NCBI GenBank assembly: GCA_003131585.1
Contig: PKVW01000009.1
Coordinates: 43,479-92,783 of the forward strand
Direction: 5' to 3'
Length of the DNA: 49,305 bases
Source: Acidobacteriaceae bacterium
Lineage (GTDB): Bacteria; Acidobacteriota; Terriglobia; Terriglobales; Acidobacteriaceae
Part shown: one piece after another, positions 22,581 to 30,932 of the stretch
Position numbering within the stretch: the stretch's first letter is position 1
Layout: every line of letters starts with the position of its first letter
Notes under the pieces: model-generated
Seen by the model: the letters and a program-made list of their open reading frames with translations, nothing else
Told to the model about the DNA's origin: nothing
The model's database searches: none
Translations under genes and position numbers: made by a program

Positions 22581-22634
22581 GTCGACGTAGACATATCCAC
22601 TGAGCCAGCCATTTTCGTCGCGGATCATGCTGCC
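22581..22634 (-). pseudogene. Fossil fragment of an HME-RND efflux pump (CzcA/CusA type)
   Basis: Eighteen minus-strand codons read GSMIRDENGWLSGYVYVD, the strongly conserved porter-domain segment of CzcA/CusA pumps (xxMIRDENGxLxGYVYVD). Sequence on both sides is unrelated. The downstream end coincides with the right end of repeat family A. Confidence 0.55.
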
Positions 22635-22784
22635 GTTTAGCAAGTAGAGCGTTCTATTGTTTCCGGTTGGCCCGTCATCCGGGCACAATCCCAAATTGAA
22701 AGATCCTGTCACGTCTCTGGTGTGCCGACTACACGACTGCCTAATAAAATGACAAGAGGGGGCGCAGCGCACTCCGCCGCATCC

Positions 22785-22957
22785 ATGGCCCCGACGCATG
22801 GCATCAAACTGGGTTCCTACGAGATCCTGGCGCGGCTGGGCGCGGGCGGGATGGGCGAAGTGGATCAAGCGCGGACACGCGGCTGCACCGTACAGTCGCC
22901 CTCAACTTTCTTCCAGCGGAGGTTTCCGGCGATGCGACTCGCGGCCAGCGTTTTTAA
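22785..22957 (+). pseudogene. Frameshifted, truncated PknB-like Ser/Thr kinase
   Basis: From ATG 22785 the frame encodes GIKLGSYEILARLGAGGMGE, the glycine-rich P-loop of bacterial Ser/Thr kinases. One base is missing near 22875, after which the next frame continues DTRLHRTVALNFLPAEVSGD and ATRGQRF before a stop. The VALK lysine that binds ATP is Asn here. The rest of the kinase is gone. The remaining gap to 23040 holds the promoter of the next gene. Confidence 0.7.
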
Positions 22958-22982
22958 GACACGACCTTCCACTGTGCTGGCC

Positions 22983-23031
22983 TTGAACGGGAACCACGAA
23001 TTTTGCTATAAGAGGGTGCAATTCAAAGGAG
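22983..23031 (+). promoter_or_regulatory. Promoter and ribosome binding site of the Oar-like receptor
   Basis: TTGAAC (22983-22988) and TATAAG (23007-23012) are spaced by 18 bases, with a TG extension before the -10. AAAGGAG at 23025-23031 stands nine bases before the GTG start at 23041. Confidence 0.6.
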
Positions 23032-23040
23032 AGTCCGCCC

Positions 23041-26000
23041 GTGACCACTCGTCTTTCGCTGTCCGCGCTGTCCGTTCGGATGTTTGCTTATCGCACGCTG
23101 CTGGTCGCGGTCCTGACTTTCACCGGTTTCTCCTTACCCGCGCTCGCCCAGGAAACGCTGGGCGCGCTGAACGGCACGGTGACCGATAGCAGCGGCGCGG
23201 TGGTGCAGAACGTGAGCGTGAAAGTCCATGCCGCAGCCACCAACTTGGAGGTGACCGCCACCAGCAAATCGGACGGCTCCTTCAGCATCGCCGACCTGCC
23301 CATCGGCACGTACGAAGTCACCTTCACGAAAGAGGGCTTTCAGAAAGCGGTCTATCCGCAGATCATCCTCCAGGGCAATCGCACCGCGACGGTGAATGCA
23401 AAGCTCAAGCCGGGCGCAGTGTCGTCCACGGTCACGGTGGATGCCACGCCGTTGCTGAATGAAACGGATACGGCGAACGGCTATACGATGGGCGCGCAAC
23501 AGATAGAATCCGTTCCGCTCGGCACGGGAAGCTTCACCCAGCTTGCCATCCAGGCGCCCGGCGTTAGCGCGGACTTCCTGTCAGGTTCGGGCTCGAACGA
23601 AGGCCTGGGCAATCAGGGGATCGTGGCCAACGGCCAACGGGATACCAGCAATCTGTTCACTTTCAATGGCGTGAACGCCAACAATTTATTTAATGGAAAT
23701 TCCACGAGCAACATCTCCGACAGCCGATTCACCCTGAACACCGGAGAAATTTTCGGTGTGGGAGGCCAGGTTCAAACTAACAGCTCTGTGTTCGACGCCA
23801 TCGGCCAAGCCATGCCCACACCGCCGATCGAAACCATCGAGGAGGTTCACGTCACGACCTCGATGTACGACGCTTCGATGGGGTCGGCTAGCGGCGCTCA
23901 CATCGAAACCACCACGAAGTCCGGAGCAAACCACCTGCACGGCCAGGCTTACGAATACTTCCAGAACAATGCCGCGGATGCGGCCCCCACTTTTCTGGCG
24001 AACAATCCGTTCTTCCACGGCGCTCCCCCGCTCCATCGCAACGTGTTTGGCGTTACCTTGGGAGGGCCTATCAAGAAAGACAAGCTGTTTTTCTTCGCTT
24101 CTTACCAGGGACAGCGAATTAGCGATGCTCTCAGTGGCGCATTTAACGGCGTCCCCACACTTCAGGGCCTGACCGACACAAATCGGAATGATCCAGCGGC
24201 CCTTATCAGTCTTGCGAACGCCAATGACCAGTGCGGTTTACCGCACGATCCGGCGTGCATCGCTGCCATAGATCCGGCGGCGCTAGCCATCCTCAACGCC
24301 AAAACACCCAGCGGTCAGTTCATCATCCCCTCGTCGAATGCGGTTAACCCCGAAAGCGGGACTCAACCTTTCAATGCTTTCGTGAAGGGGCCGCCAAGCC
24401 AGTTCAATGCCAACCAGGTCAACGGGAATCTGGATTACAACTTCAGTTCGAAGGACCGCCTTGCCGGCAAGTACTACTTTCAGAGCGATCCTACAAACAT
24501 TCCTTTCGCGGTCAGCGCGGTACCCGGCTTCCCGCAAACCTTGCATGCGGCGAGCCAGCTCTTTTCGCTTGACAACACCACTGTTCTCACCCCGAACGCA
24601 ACCTGGGAGAACCGCTACGGATTTATTCGCGAGGTGGCTAACGCTACGACCAGCCAGGCGCTGAAACCTAGCGATGTAGGTCTGAGTCTTCTTGGCAGCA
24701 AGTTCTTTCCCGGCATCACCATCGCCAATGCGGATGCTGCGGCGCCCGAGGGCGGCGGCGCGTTCGTGCCTCCGACGCATGGTAACTCGATGAGCATTGG
24801 GCCCTCCACGAACTTCGCCAACGCAGGAATCTTTCAAAACGAACATGAGGGCTCGTCGACCTTTCATTGGGTGCACGGCCGTCATTCGTGGTCCTTCGGA
24901 GGTATTTTTGACTACGTGCAACTCAATGTTGAAAACCGCGAGAACCAAGTGGCCAACCTCAGCTTTAATTCTTTCGCCGATTTCCTTTCGGGGACGTTAG
25001 GCTCAGATCACAGCAGCGGCCTGTTCCTCAACGGCGAAACCAACCGTCATTTCCGCTCGAAATCTGCCGGCCTTTTCGCTCAGGACAACATTAAACTTCG
25101 ATCGAATCTCACGGTAAATTTAGGTCTGCGTTGGGATTGGGATGGCCCGCTCACCGAAAAGAATGGGCTGCTTACCAACTTCTATCCGTCAGATTACAAG
25201 TACACCGGGACTTGTAACTCCCCCTCAGCGCCTTCTAATTGCGATACCTTCGGAACCCTTGGTAACGGCGAGCCGGGGATCGGTCTGGTGGTGGCCGGAA
25301 ACAATAAGGCATTTGGATTCAAAGGCGTTAGTGACTCGACACTGACGGGGCGCCAATGGATGTTTGCTCCACGCATCGGAATGGCCTGGAGCCCGTCCCG
25401 TTTCAAGAACGTTGTGGTCCGTGCCGGATTCGGAATTTACGCCGACCGCGGCGAATACTTTACCGAGCTTTCCGCCAGCGCCGGCTTGGGCATAAGCGGG
25501 CCGTTTAGCGTTACAACCCAAGAGCCCTTCACCGTGCCCGTTGTAGCTACATGCGCTAGTACGAACTGCCTTACCCTCGGCCCTTTTGGCACCGCCCCGC
25601 TCACGCCGCCTCCAGGCAACTTAACCCAAGTAAGCAATCTTATTTTCAATCAGTCTCAATTGAGCGGTTGTCCGGAGCCGGTTACTCCTACTTGCACACC
25701 GACCGGCTTCCCGAATTCCGATTTCCTGTTCGGCGGCTACGATCCCAAGAACAAGCTGCCGTATTCGGAAAACTGGAGCCTCGACCTCCAGTGGCAACCG
25801 AAAAACAATGTAGTGCTGACTCTGGGCTATATCGGAAATCATGGAGTACACCAGCCGATACCGATTCCTTTTAACCAGCCTGGCGTCGCAACACCAAGTA
25901 ATCCCATCAATGGACAGATTTACAGCTATGGCTTCCAAGCCGCCGATAGTACGACCTCGCCTACCTGTACCTACCCCAATTTCTCGTGCCCGCTCCTTAC

Positions 26001-27027
26001 GGAGCAGGTTCAAACTACGATCGGGGCGTTCCCGGGCTCCGATGGAAACACAGCTCTGCGCACGCCATACATTGGCTTCAATCCCAACGCGGATTTCTGG
26101 AGGGCTGAAGGCGTCTCCACATACAACGCCTTGCAACTCCAGGCGACTAAGAGAATGTCCCATGGGCTGCAGGTGAATGCTTCGTACACCTACTCGCATT
26201 CTCTCGATGAAGGCAGCGGGCTTGGGGCGGGCCTCTTCTTCAACGGAAATAATCCCCTCGTGCCTAGGACTGCGTATGCCTCCTCGGATTTCGATCGCAC
26301 GCATGTGCTGACTGTCAGTTATGTGTATCAGCTTCCGACTCGGACCTATGCATCCCATTTCGTCGACGAGATGGCAAACGGCTGGGGTGTTCAGGGCGTC
26401 ACCGTAGCCCAGAGCGGGGAGCCGTTCAGCGTCATCGATTTCTCGGGGTCGGCGGCCAGCATTTTCTTCAGTGCCGACGACTTCATCACCAATCCCATTC
26501 TGCCGTTGGCTCCCGGAATCTCTCCAAAACAAGCTATCCAAGGCGGGACCGACAATTTCTTCGGCTCGGGGCAGCTTGCCGGAGTCAGAGTTCCGTATGT
26601 CAACCCCAATGACTTCTCTATTCCGTTCCTTAGCCCGGGCCAAAGTGGAGTTCCGCCATGCGGGCCCACTACCATTGGGACCACCGTTTGCGACAACTTC
26701 GAAACCAGCTACGGGAATAACGGCCGCAATATCTTCCGCGCTCCATTTCAAACACGGTTTGATGCCTCAATCTTCAAGAATTTCAAGTTCAGGGAACGCT
26801 ACGCCTTGAAATTCCAAGCCGACGCGTTCAACATCTTCAACCATCCGAATTTCGACGCCCCACTCGGCAATTTTGCGCTGAATGGCTGTTTCAACCCAAC
26901 TCCGTGTTTTCCTGACACAACCATGATATTGGCGCCTGGCTCGCCCAATTCATCGAACTACGGCGTGATCAGACAGACGGTTGGGAGTAACCGCTTCCTA
27001 CAATTGGCAATGCACCTGACGTTCTAG
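23041..27027 (+). CDS. Oar-like TonB-dependent outer-membrane receptor
   Basis: The 1328-residue protein starts at GTG 23041 with a signal peptide ending SLPALAQ. A carboxypeptidase-regulatory-like beta-sandwich follows (LGALNGTVTDSSGAVVQNVS and FTKEGFQKAVYPQI). A plug region holds SMGSASGAHIETTTKSGANH, and a long beta-barrel contains HGQAYEYFQNN, LFFFASYQGQR and LTVNLGLRWDWDGP. It ends with NRFLQLAMHLTF, an aromatic C-terminus for BAM insertion. Such receptors are hugely expanded in Acidobacteriota and are thought to import oligomers or act in adhesion; the ligand is unknown. The S1/P1-type nuclease gene starts 28 bp downstream. Confidence 0.92.
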   Translation: MTTRLSLSALSVRMFAYRTLLVAVLTFTGFSLPALAQETLGALNGTVTDSSGAVVQNVSVKVHAAATNLEVTATSKSDGSFSIADLPIGTYEVTFTKEGFQKAVYPQIILQGNRTATVNAKLKPGAVSSTVTVDATPLLNETDTANGYTMGAQQIESVPLGTGSFTQLAIQAPGVSADFLSGSGSNEGLGNQGIVANGQRDTSNLFTFNGVNANNLFNGNSTSNISDSRFTLNTGEIFGVGGQVQTNSSVFDAIGQAMPTPPIETIEEVHVTTSMYDASMGSASGAHIETTTKSGANHLHGQAYEYFQNNAADAAPTFLANNPFFHGAPPLHRNVFGVTLGGPIKKDKLFFFASYQGQRISDALSGAFNGVPTLQGLTDTNRNDPAALISLANANDQCGLPHDPACIAAIDPAALAILNAKTPSGQFIIPSSNAVNPESGTQPFNAFVKGPPSQFNANQVNGNLDYNFSSKDRLAGKYYFQSDPTNIPFAVSAVPGFPQTLHAASQLFSLDNTTVLTPNATWENRYGFIREVANATTSQALKPSDVGLSLLGSKFFPGITIANADAAAPEGGGAFVPPTHGNSMSIGPSTNFANAGIFQNEHEGSSTFHWVHGRHSWSFGGIFDYVQLNVENRENQVANLSFNSFADFLSGTLGSDHSSGLFLNGETNRHFRSKSAGLFAQDNIKLRSNLTVNLGLRWDWDGPLTEKNGLLTNFYPSDYKYTGTCNSPSAPSNCDTFGTLGNGEPGIGLVVAGNNKAFGFKGVSDSTLTGRQWMFAPRIGMAWSPSRFKNVVVRAGFGIYADRGEYFTELSASAGLGISGPFSVTTQEPFTVPVVATCASTNCLTLGPFGTAPLTPPPGNLTQVSNLIFNQSQLSGCPEPVTPTCTPTGFPNSDFLFGGYDPKNKLPYSENWSLDLQWQPKNNVVLTLGYIGNHGVHQPIPIPFNQPGVATPSNPINGQIYSYGFQAADSTTSPTCTYPNFSCPLLTEQVQTTIGAFPGSDGNTALRTPYIGFNPNADFWRAEGVSTYNALQLQATKRMSHGLQVNASYTYSHSLDEGSGLGAGLFFNGNNPLVPRTAYASSDFDRTHVLTVSYVYQLPTRTYASHFVDEMANGWGVQGVTVAQSGEPFSVIDFSGSAASIFFSADDFITNPILPLAPGISPKQAIQGGTDNFFGSGQLAGVRVPYVNPNDFSIPFLSPGQSGVPPCGPTTIGTTVCDNFETSYGNNGRNIFRAPFQTRFDASIFKNFKFRERYALKFQADAFNIFNHPNFDAPLGNFALNGCFNPTPCFPDTTMILAPGSPNSSNYGVIRQTVGSNRFLQLAMHLTF

Positions 27028-27055
27028 TGGAGTAGATGCTCAACGCCGAGCGGAG

Positions 27056-28018
27056 ATGAAGAAAGCTCGAGTGGTCAAGCAACTGATCAGCCTGCTGCTC
27101 CTGACGTTCTCCGCGCTCTCCCCGGCGGGAACGCCGGCAGCATTCGCCTGGGGCAATGAGGGCCACGCTTACGTGAACCGGGTGGCGGCGCAGAAGATTC
27201 CGGTCGCCATGCCGCGGTTTCTTCGGCGTGCCGTTGTGGAGCTGGCTTACCTGGGGCCCGAACCGGATCGCTGGCGCAATCCCGCGGAGTTTGCGCTCAA
27301 GAATGCGCAGGAGCCGGATCACTTTATCGATCTCGAACGCGTCTTCTGGCTCGATCCACTGCCTCGCGGGCGCTACGAGTTTTACAGGAAGCTTTACGAA
27401 AAGCGCGCCGCGGCCACCGACCATCCGGATGATTACCTTCCCGAACACGTTGGATTGCAGCCCTATATCGTCATGGAGGTGTACGGGCGGCTGAAGGCTG
27501 CGTTCCGGCAATACCGGCAATTGCAGGCTTCACATCAGCCCACCGGCTCAGTGCAGCAGGCAATTATCTTTTATGCGGGCTGGCTGGGGCACTATGTCGC
27601 CGACGGATCGCAACCGCTGCACACGACCATCCAGTACAACGGCTGGGTTGGACCGAACCCCAGCGGCTACACTACGCAGCGCGACATCCACGCGCAGTTC
27701 GAGACGGCCTACGTCGCGGCCAACATTACGGCAGGGGATTTTGCGGGATTGGTGCACGCCCCCGAGGCGCTGGATGATGCCTTCGTGCGCTACGTCGCCT
27801 ACCTGAAGCAATCCAACGGCCTGGTGGAAAATGTGTACGCGCTTGAAAAAGCTGGAGGCTTTCGCGAGAAGGGCTCTCCGGAAGCGTTCGAGTTCACCAC
27901 CCGCCGCCTCGCAGCCGGATCGCAGATGCTCTTGAACCTTTGGTATACGGCGTGGCTGGAGAGCGCCGTCACTCCGGCTTCACCGGCGCGTCCAGCACCG
28001 GCTCCCAACAAAAAGTAA
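27056..28018 (+). CDS. Secreted S1/P1-type nuclease family protein
   Basis: The 320-residue precursor has a signal peptide predicted to be cut after AAFA. This leaves Trp as mature residue 1 and His at 6 (WGNEGH), exactly as in P1 nuclease, where the N-terminal Trp ligates zinc. EPDHFIDLE and the ligand block GHYVADGSQPLH (H-x3-D-x5-H) follow, then DIHAQFE with H and E. It is expected to be a zinc-dependent nuclease or phosphodiesterase in the periplasm or outside. It follows the receptor gene at 28 bp and has a gcggag site before ATG. The C-terminus is a Pro/Ala tail. Confidence 0.86.
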   Translation: MKKARVVKQLISLLLLTFSALSPAGTPAAFAWGNEGHAYVNRVAAQKIPVAMPRFLRRAVVELAYLGPEPDRWRNPAEFALKNAQEPDHFIDLERVFWLDPLPRGRYEFYRKLYEKRAAATDHPDDYLPEHVGLQPYIVMEVYGRLKAAFRQYRQLQASHQPTGSVQQAIIFYAGWLGHYVADGSQPLHTTIQYNGWVGPNPSGYTTQRDIHAQFETAYVAANITAGDFAGLVHAPEALDDAFVRYVAYLKQSNGLVENVYALEKAGGFREKGSPEAFEFTTRRLAAGSQMLLNLWYTAWLESAVTPASPARPAPAPNKK

Positions 28019-28045
28019 TAAAGCATTGGGCTGCCGCGCGTCTAT

Positions 28046-28075
28046 GATGCAGAGCCCTGGGATGCAGAGCCCTGG
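28046..28075. repeat. Perfect 15-bp direct duplication
   Basis: gatgcagagccctgg occurs twice without a gap. It lies in the 177-bp gap between the nuclease and the response regulator, where no gene is seen. Confidence 0.85.
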
Positions 28076-28195
28076 AATCCCTTCCTGCTTTGAAACAACG
28101 CTCCGCTTCTGGGAAACACTCACCTTCGTGCGGGCGGGTTTCCGTCTCAACTGAGCTTTCTCTAACTAGAATCGGGCTGTGATTAAGGCCCACTT

Positions 28196-28882
28196 ATGAG
28201 GATTCTGATTGCGGAGGACGATGCCGCTCTGGCTGGGTTTGTGCGCCAGGGGCTGCAAGGGGAGCACTACACGGTGGATGTGGTGGAAGATGGGGAGCAG
28301 GCGCGGGCCATGGGGAGCGAGTTCGACTACGACCTGGTGATCCTGGATTTGAACCTGCCCAAGCTGGACGGGGTGAGCGTGCTGCGCCATCTGCGGCTGA
28401 AGCGGCCGAGCCTGCCGGTGCTGGTGCTGACGCAGAGAAGCCGGGTGGAAGACCGGGTGCAATGCCTGGACACGGGCGCCGACGACTATCTCCCCAAGCC
28501 ATTCTCCTTCAGCGAACTATCGGCGCGTATCCGGGCGCTGCTGCGGCGCAGCCATCTGCCGTCGGAGTCGGTGCTGGCGGTAGAAGATCTCAAACTGGAT
28601 CGGGTGGAACACCGCGCCGAACGGGCCGGGCGCCGGATCGAGCTTACCTCGAAAGAGTTTTCGCTGCTGGAATACCTGATGCGCAATGCCGGGCGGCAAG
28701 TCTCGCGGGCCATGATCATCGAACATGTGTGGAATCTTACCTTCGATACGACGACGAACGTGGTGGATGTTTACATCAACTATCTGCGGCGGAAGGTGGA
28801 TGACGGACATCCGCGGAAGCTGATCCATACGGTGCGCGGGGTGGGGTATGAGTTGAGCGGGGACGCGGGAGTACCGGCGTGA
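28196..28882 (+). CDS. OmpR/PhoB-family response regulator
   Basis: The 228-residue protein has a complete receiver domain: acidic pair Asp8/Asp9, phospho-acceptor Asp51 (LVILDLNLP), Thr79 and Lys101 (DDYLPKPFSF). The C-terminal winged helix shows IELTSKEFSLLEYLMRNAGRQVSR and VDVYINYLRRKVDD..IHTVRGVGYEL. It binds DNA when phosphorylated. The next gene, a histidine kinase-like protein, starts inside its stop codon (GTGA overlap), so the pair is translationally coupled. Confidence 0.94.
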   Translation: MRILIAEDDAALAGFVRQGLQGEHYTVDVVEDGEQARAMGSEFDYDLVILDLNLPKLDGVSVLRHLRLKRPSLPVLVLTQRSRVEDRVQCLDTGADDYLPKPFSFSELSARIRALLRRSHLPSESVLAVEDLKLDRVEHRAERAGRRIELTSKEFSLLEYLMRNAGRQVSRAMIIEHVWNLTFDTTTNVVDVYINYLRRKVDDGHPRKLIHTVRGVGYELSGDAGVPA

Positions 28883-28926
28883 TTCCCAGCATGATTCCCA
28901 GCGTGATTCCCAGCATGGTTCCCAGC
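28879..28926 (+). repeat. Four 12-bp tandem units, each starting with a possible start codon
   Basis: The units gtgattcccagc, atgattcccagc, gtgattcccagc and atggttcccagc encode (M/V)IPS or MVPS. The first GTG overlaps the preceding stop codon. Slippage by whole units would keep the frame but change the coupling distance. Confidence 0.9.
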
Positions 28927-29628
28927 GAAGCGCATCCTGCGCGAAACGCGGCGGCGCTCCCGAAGACGGGCGCCCGCAGCCCGCTGGCGCAATTGCTGCA
29001 TGCCTTGAACCAGCCGCTGACCGGGCTGCAATGCTCGATGGAGGTGGCGCTGGCCAGCCCGCGCACTTTAGAGCAATACGTCCAAGGCCTGCGCACCGGG
29101 CTGGAACTCACGGAGCGCATGCGTGGCTTGGTTGAGGCGATCAGGGAAGTGGTGGAAGTGGCGGAAGAAGAAGAAAGAGAAGTGGAGGAAGAAAGAAACG
29201 AGGAGCCGCAGACGACTGAGTTGAAGACTCTTCTGCGCGAAGTCTTGGACGATCTGGAGCTTGTGGCCGAGGGGAAGAGCGTTCGCATCGCGCTCGATGG
29301 CTCCGCAGCTTCCTGCTGGGTGGGGAGGGCGGGGCGGCGAAGCTTGGCAGCCGTAATGTTCCGCCTTCTGGAAGCGGCTCTCAGCCTCGCCCTTCGGGGA
29401 ACCGCACTGCGGATTGAGACGGGCGGCGCGCCAGCCGAGGCCTGGATTCGCGTTCGTTGGCATGCGGGGCCGCAGTCCCCCGCATTCTCCCGGCCTGAAC
29501 TGGGCTTGTTAGTTGCGCAAGCCCGCCTGGAGCGGATTGGCGCGGAATGGGAACGAGAGCGGACTGAGAACCTGGAGACGGTGACCGTGCGGATGCGCCG
29601 TTTTTCGGCCGGCGGCGGGAATTCCTAG
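28879..29628 (+). CDS. Histidine kinase-like protein lacking a recognisable ATP site
   Basis: The 249-residue protein begins with the IPS repeat. The segment LAQLLHALNQPLTGLQCSME looks like a HisKA H-box with His41, and a highly acidic helix follows (VVEVAEEEEREVEEERNEE). The C-terminal 110 residues are placed like a HATPase domain but lack the N-box asparagine (LLEAALSLALRG) and clear G-boxes. No membrane segment or sensor domain is present. It may be a phosphotransfer or phosphatase partner of the coupled response regulator, or a degenerate kinase. Confidence 0.6.
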   Translation: MIPSMIPSVIPSMVPSEAHPARNAAALPKTGARSPLAQLLHALNQPLTGLQCSMEVALASPRTLEQYVQGLRTGLELTERMRGLVEAIREVVEVAEEEEREVEEERNEEPQTTELKTLLREVLDDLELVAEGKSVRIALDGSAASCWVGRAGRRSLAAVMFRLLEAALSLALRGTALRIETGGAPAEAWIRVRWHAGPQSPAFSRPELGLLVAQARLERIGAEWERERTENLETVTVRMRRFSAGGGNS

Positions 29629-29670
29629 TCTTCGTTTTCCTTCTAATCGAGACATCGACATCTTCTTCGC

Positions 29671-29686
29671 CCGCCGCTAGCGGCGG
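29671..29686. terminator. Perfect 16-bp palindrome
   Basis: ccgccgctagcggcgg is self-complementary, 43 bases after the kinase-like gene. It could be a terminator stem or an operator. The rest of the gap to 29871 shows no promoter that I can support. Confidence 0.35.
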
Positions 29687-29872
29687 CGACGCCGATCCTG
29701 TGCCTGCCGATCACGCTTCGTTTTTTGCGGCGGCCCCGGGCAGCCGGACGGTACCCAGCAACCGGACCGATCGGAGTCTTGGGTCGAAGGGATGGCTGCG
29801 CCGGGAGCTAACGAAATAAGGGAAGCGGGAAGCAACCAGTCGGGCAGAGAAACGGAAATCGGGAACCGGACC

Positions 29873-30661
29873 ATGAGCAAGAATACGGCGCAAGCCTTTA
29901 CCACGTGGCAGGAGAAAGAGGAGCGCGACCGCATCCTGCTCGAACAGTTGCCGCAGGTACGCTATCTGGCTCGCCGGATTCACGAGCGCTTGCCCCGGCA
30001 CGTGCCGCTTGAGGATATGGTGCACGCGGGGGTGATCGGGTTGATCGATGCGCTCAACAAGTTCGACCAATCCAAGCAGGTGCAATTCGGCTCTTATGCC
30101 AAGTTCCGCATTCGGGGCGCGATCCTCGACAGCCTGCGCGAGATGGACTGGGGGCCACGGGAGTTGCGGCGCAAGGCGCGCCGGGTCGAAGAGGCGCAGC
30201 GCAAGCTCAGCCTGGACCTGAGCCGCGCTCCCACGGAGATGGAGGTGGCCGCGGAACTGAAGCTGGAGCTGCGGGAATTCCAGCAACTGCTGAGCGAATT
30301 GGACGGGCTGGAGGTGGGCAGTCTTCACCTGGAGTCTCCCTGGGACGGCAAGGAAGAGGATCTTTGCGACTACCTGCCCAACGCGCCGGAGGATACGCCA
30401 TTTTTCCGCTGCATGCGCTCCGAGATGAAGGAGTTGCTGGCCCGCGCCGTCGCGGATCTGCCGGAAAAAGAGCAGCAGGTGCTCGCCCTTTATTATTTTG
30501 AAGAACTCACGATGAGGGAAGTGGGCGCCGTGCTTGGGATCGGAGAGTCCCGCGTGTCGCAGATCCATTCGCTGGCGGTGGTGCGTTTGCGGGCTCGGCT
30601 GGGGGAACTGATGAGCCCGGCCAAGCCAGCGGCACGGGCGGCGCAAGCCGGCGGGCACTGA
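29873..30661 (+). CDS. fliA: FliA/WhiG-type (sigma-28) RNA polymerase sigma factor
   Basis: From ATG 29873 the protein has 262 residues. Region 2 contains QVRYLARRIHERLPRHVPLEDMVHAGVIGLIDALNKFD followed by FGSYAKFRIRGAILDSLREMDW, the classic sigma-28 core. Region 3 (RAPTEMEVAAELKL) and region 4 (LPEKEQQVLALYYFEELTMREVGAVLGIGESRVSQIHS) complete it. It directs RNA polymerase to motility and chemotaxis promoters. An earlier ATG at 29792 would add 27 unconserved residues. Matching sigma-28 promoters precede the next two transcription units, and the next gene encodes a FlgM-like anti-sigma. Confidence 0.93.
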   Translation: MSKNTAQAFTTWQEKEERDRILLEQLPQVRYLARRIHERLPRHVPLEDMVHAGVIGLIDALNKFDQSKQVQFGSYAKFRIRGAILDSLREMDWGPRELRRKARRVEEAQRKLSLDLSRAPTEMEVAAELKLELREFQQLLSELDGLEVGSLHLESPWDGKEEDLCDYLPNAPEDTPFFRCMRSEMKELLARAVADLPEKEQQVLALYYFEELTMREVGAVLGIGESRVSQIHSLAVVRLRARLGELMSPAKPAARAAQAGGH

Positions 30662-30664
30662 AAC

Positions 30665-30679
30665 CCCGGCAAGACCGGG
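30665..30679 (+). terminator. Weak hairpin after fliA
   Basis: cccgg-caaga-ccggg forms a 5-bp GC stem three bases after the stop codon, without a T-run. Confidence 0.3.
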
Positions 30680-30791
30680 ATATCGCGCAAGACGGACTGA
30701 ACCCGGGAGGCCTTAGGATCGACGCCTGACTGCGGAGCATCTTGGCGCCAGCCGGAATCACCTCCCGGAACCAAAGACCATTTCTGGCCGC

Positions 30792-30818
30792 TAAAGTTTC
30801 CGTAACTCCTGCCGATAG
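30792..30818 (+). promoter_or_regulatory. Sigma-28 promoter P1 upstream of the flgM-like gene
   Basis: TAAAGTTT (30792-30799), 11 bases, GCCGATAG (30811-30818). This equals the enterobacterial FliA consensus TAAAGTTT-N11-GCCGATAA except for the last base. Confidence 0.85.
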
Positions 30819-30869
30819 AACCACATAAAGAGGCATTGCAGACGCACTGTGAAAAAATGCAGGGAGAAT

Positions 30870-30896
30870 TAAAGTTTTCTTAACCGGCGCCGATAC
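30870..30896 (+). promoter_or_regulatory. Sigma-28 promoter P2 upstream of the flgM-like gene
   Basis: TAAAGTTT (30870-30877), 11 bases, GCCGATAC (30889-30896). It lies 78 bp after P1 with the same spacing. Transcription would begin near 30904, giving a leader of about 30 bases with a GGAGAGG ribosome binding site. Confidence 0.85.
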
Positions 30897-30932
30897 TTTG
30901 AATTGCAGCGAAAATTCGGAGAGGAAACACTG

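Noticed and set aside
25621-26751. 376-codon minus-strand frame opposite the Oar-like receptor
   Set aside because: Composition is typical of an antisense shadow; the plus strand carries the barrel sequence.
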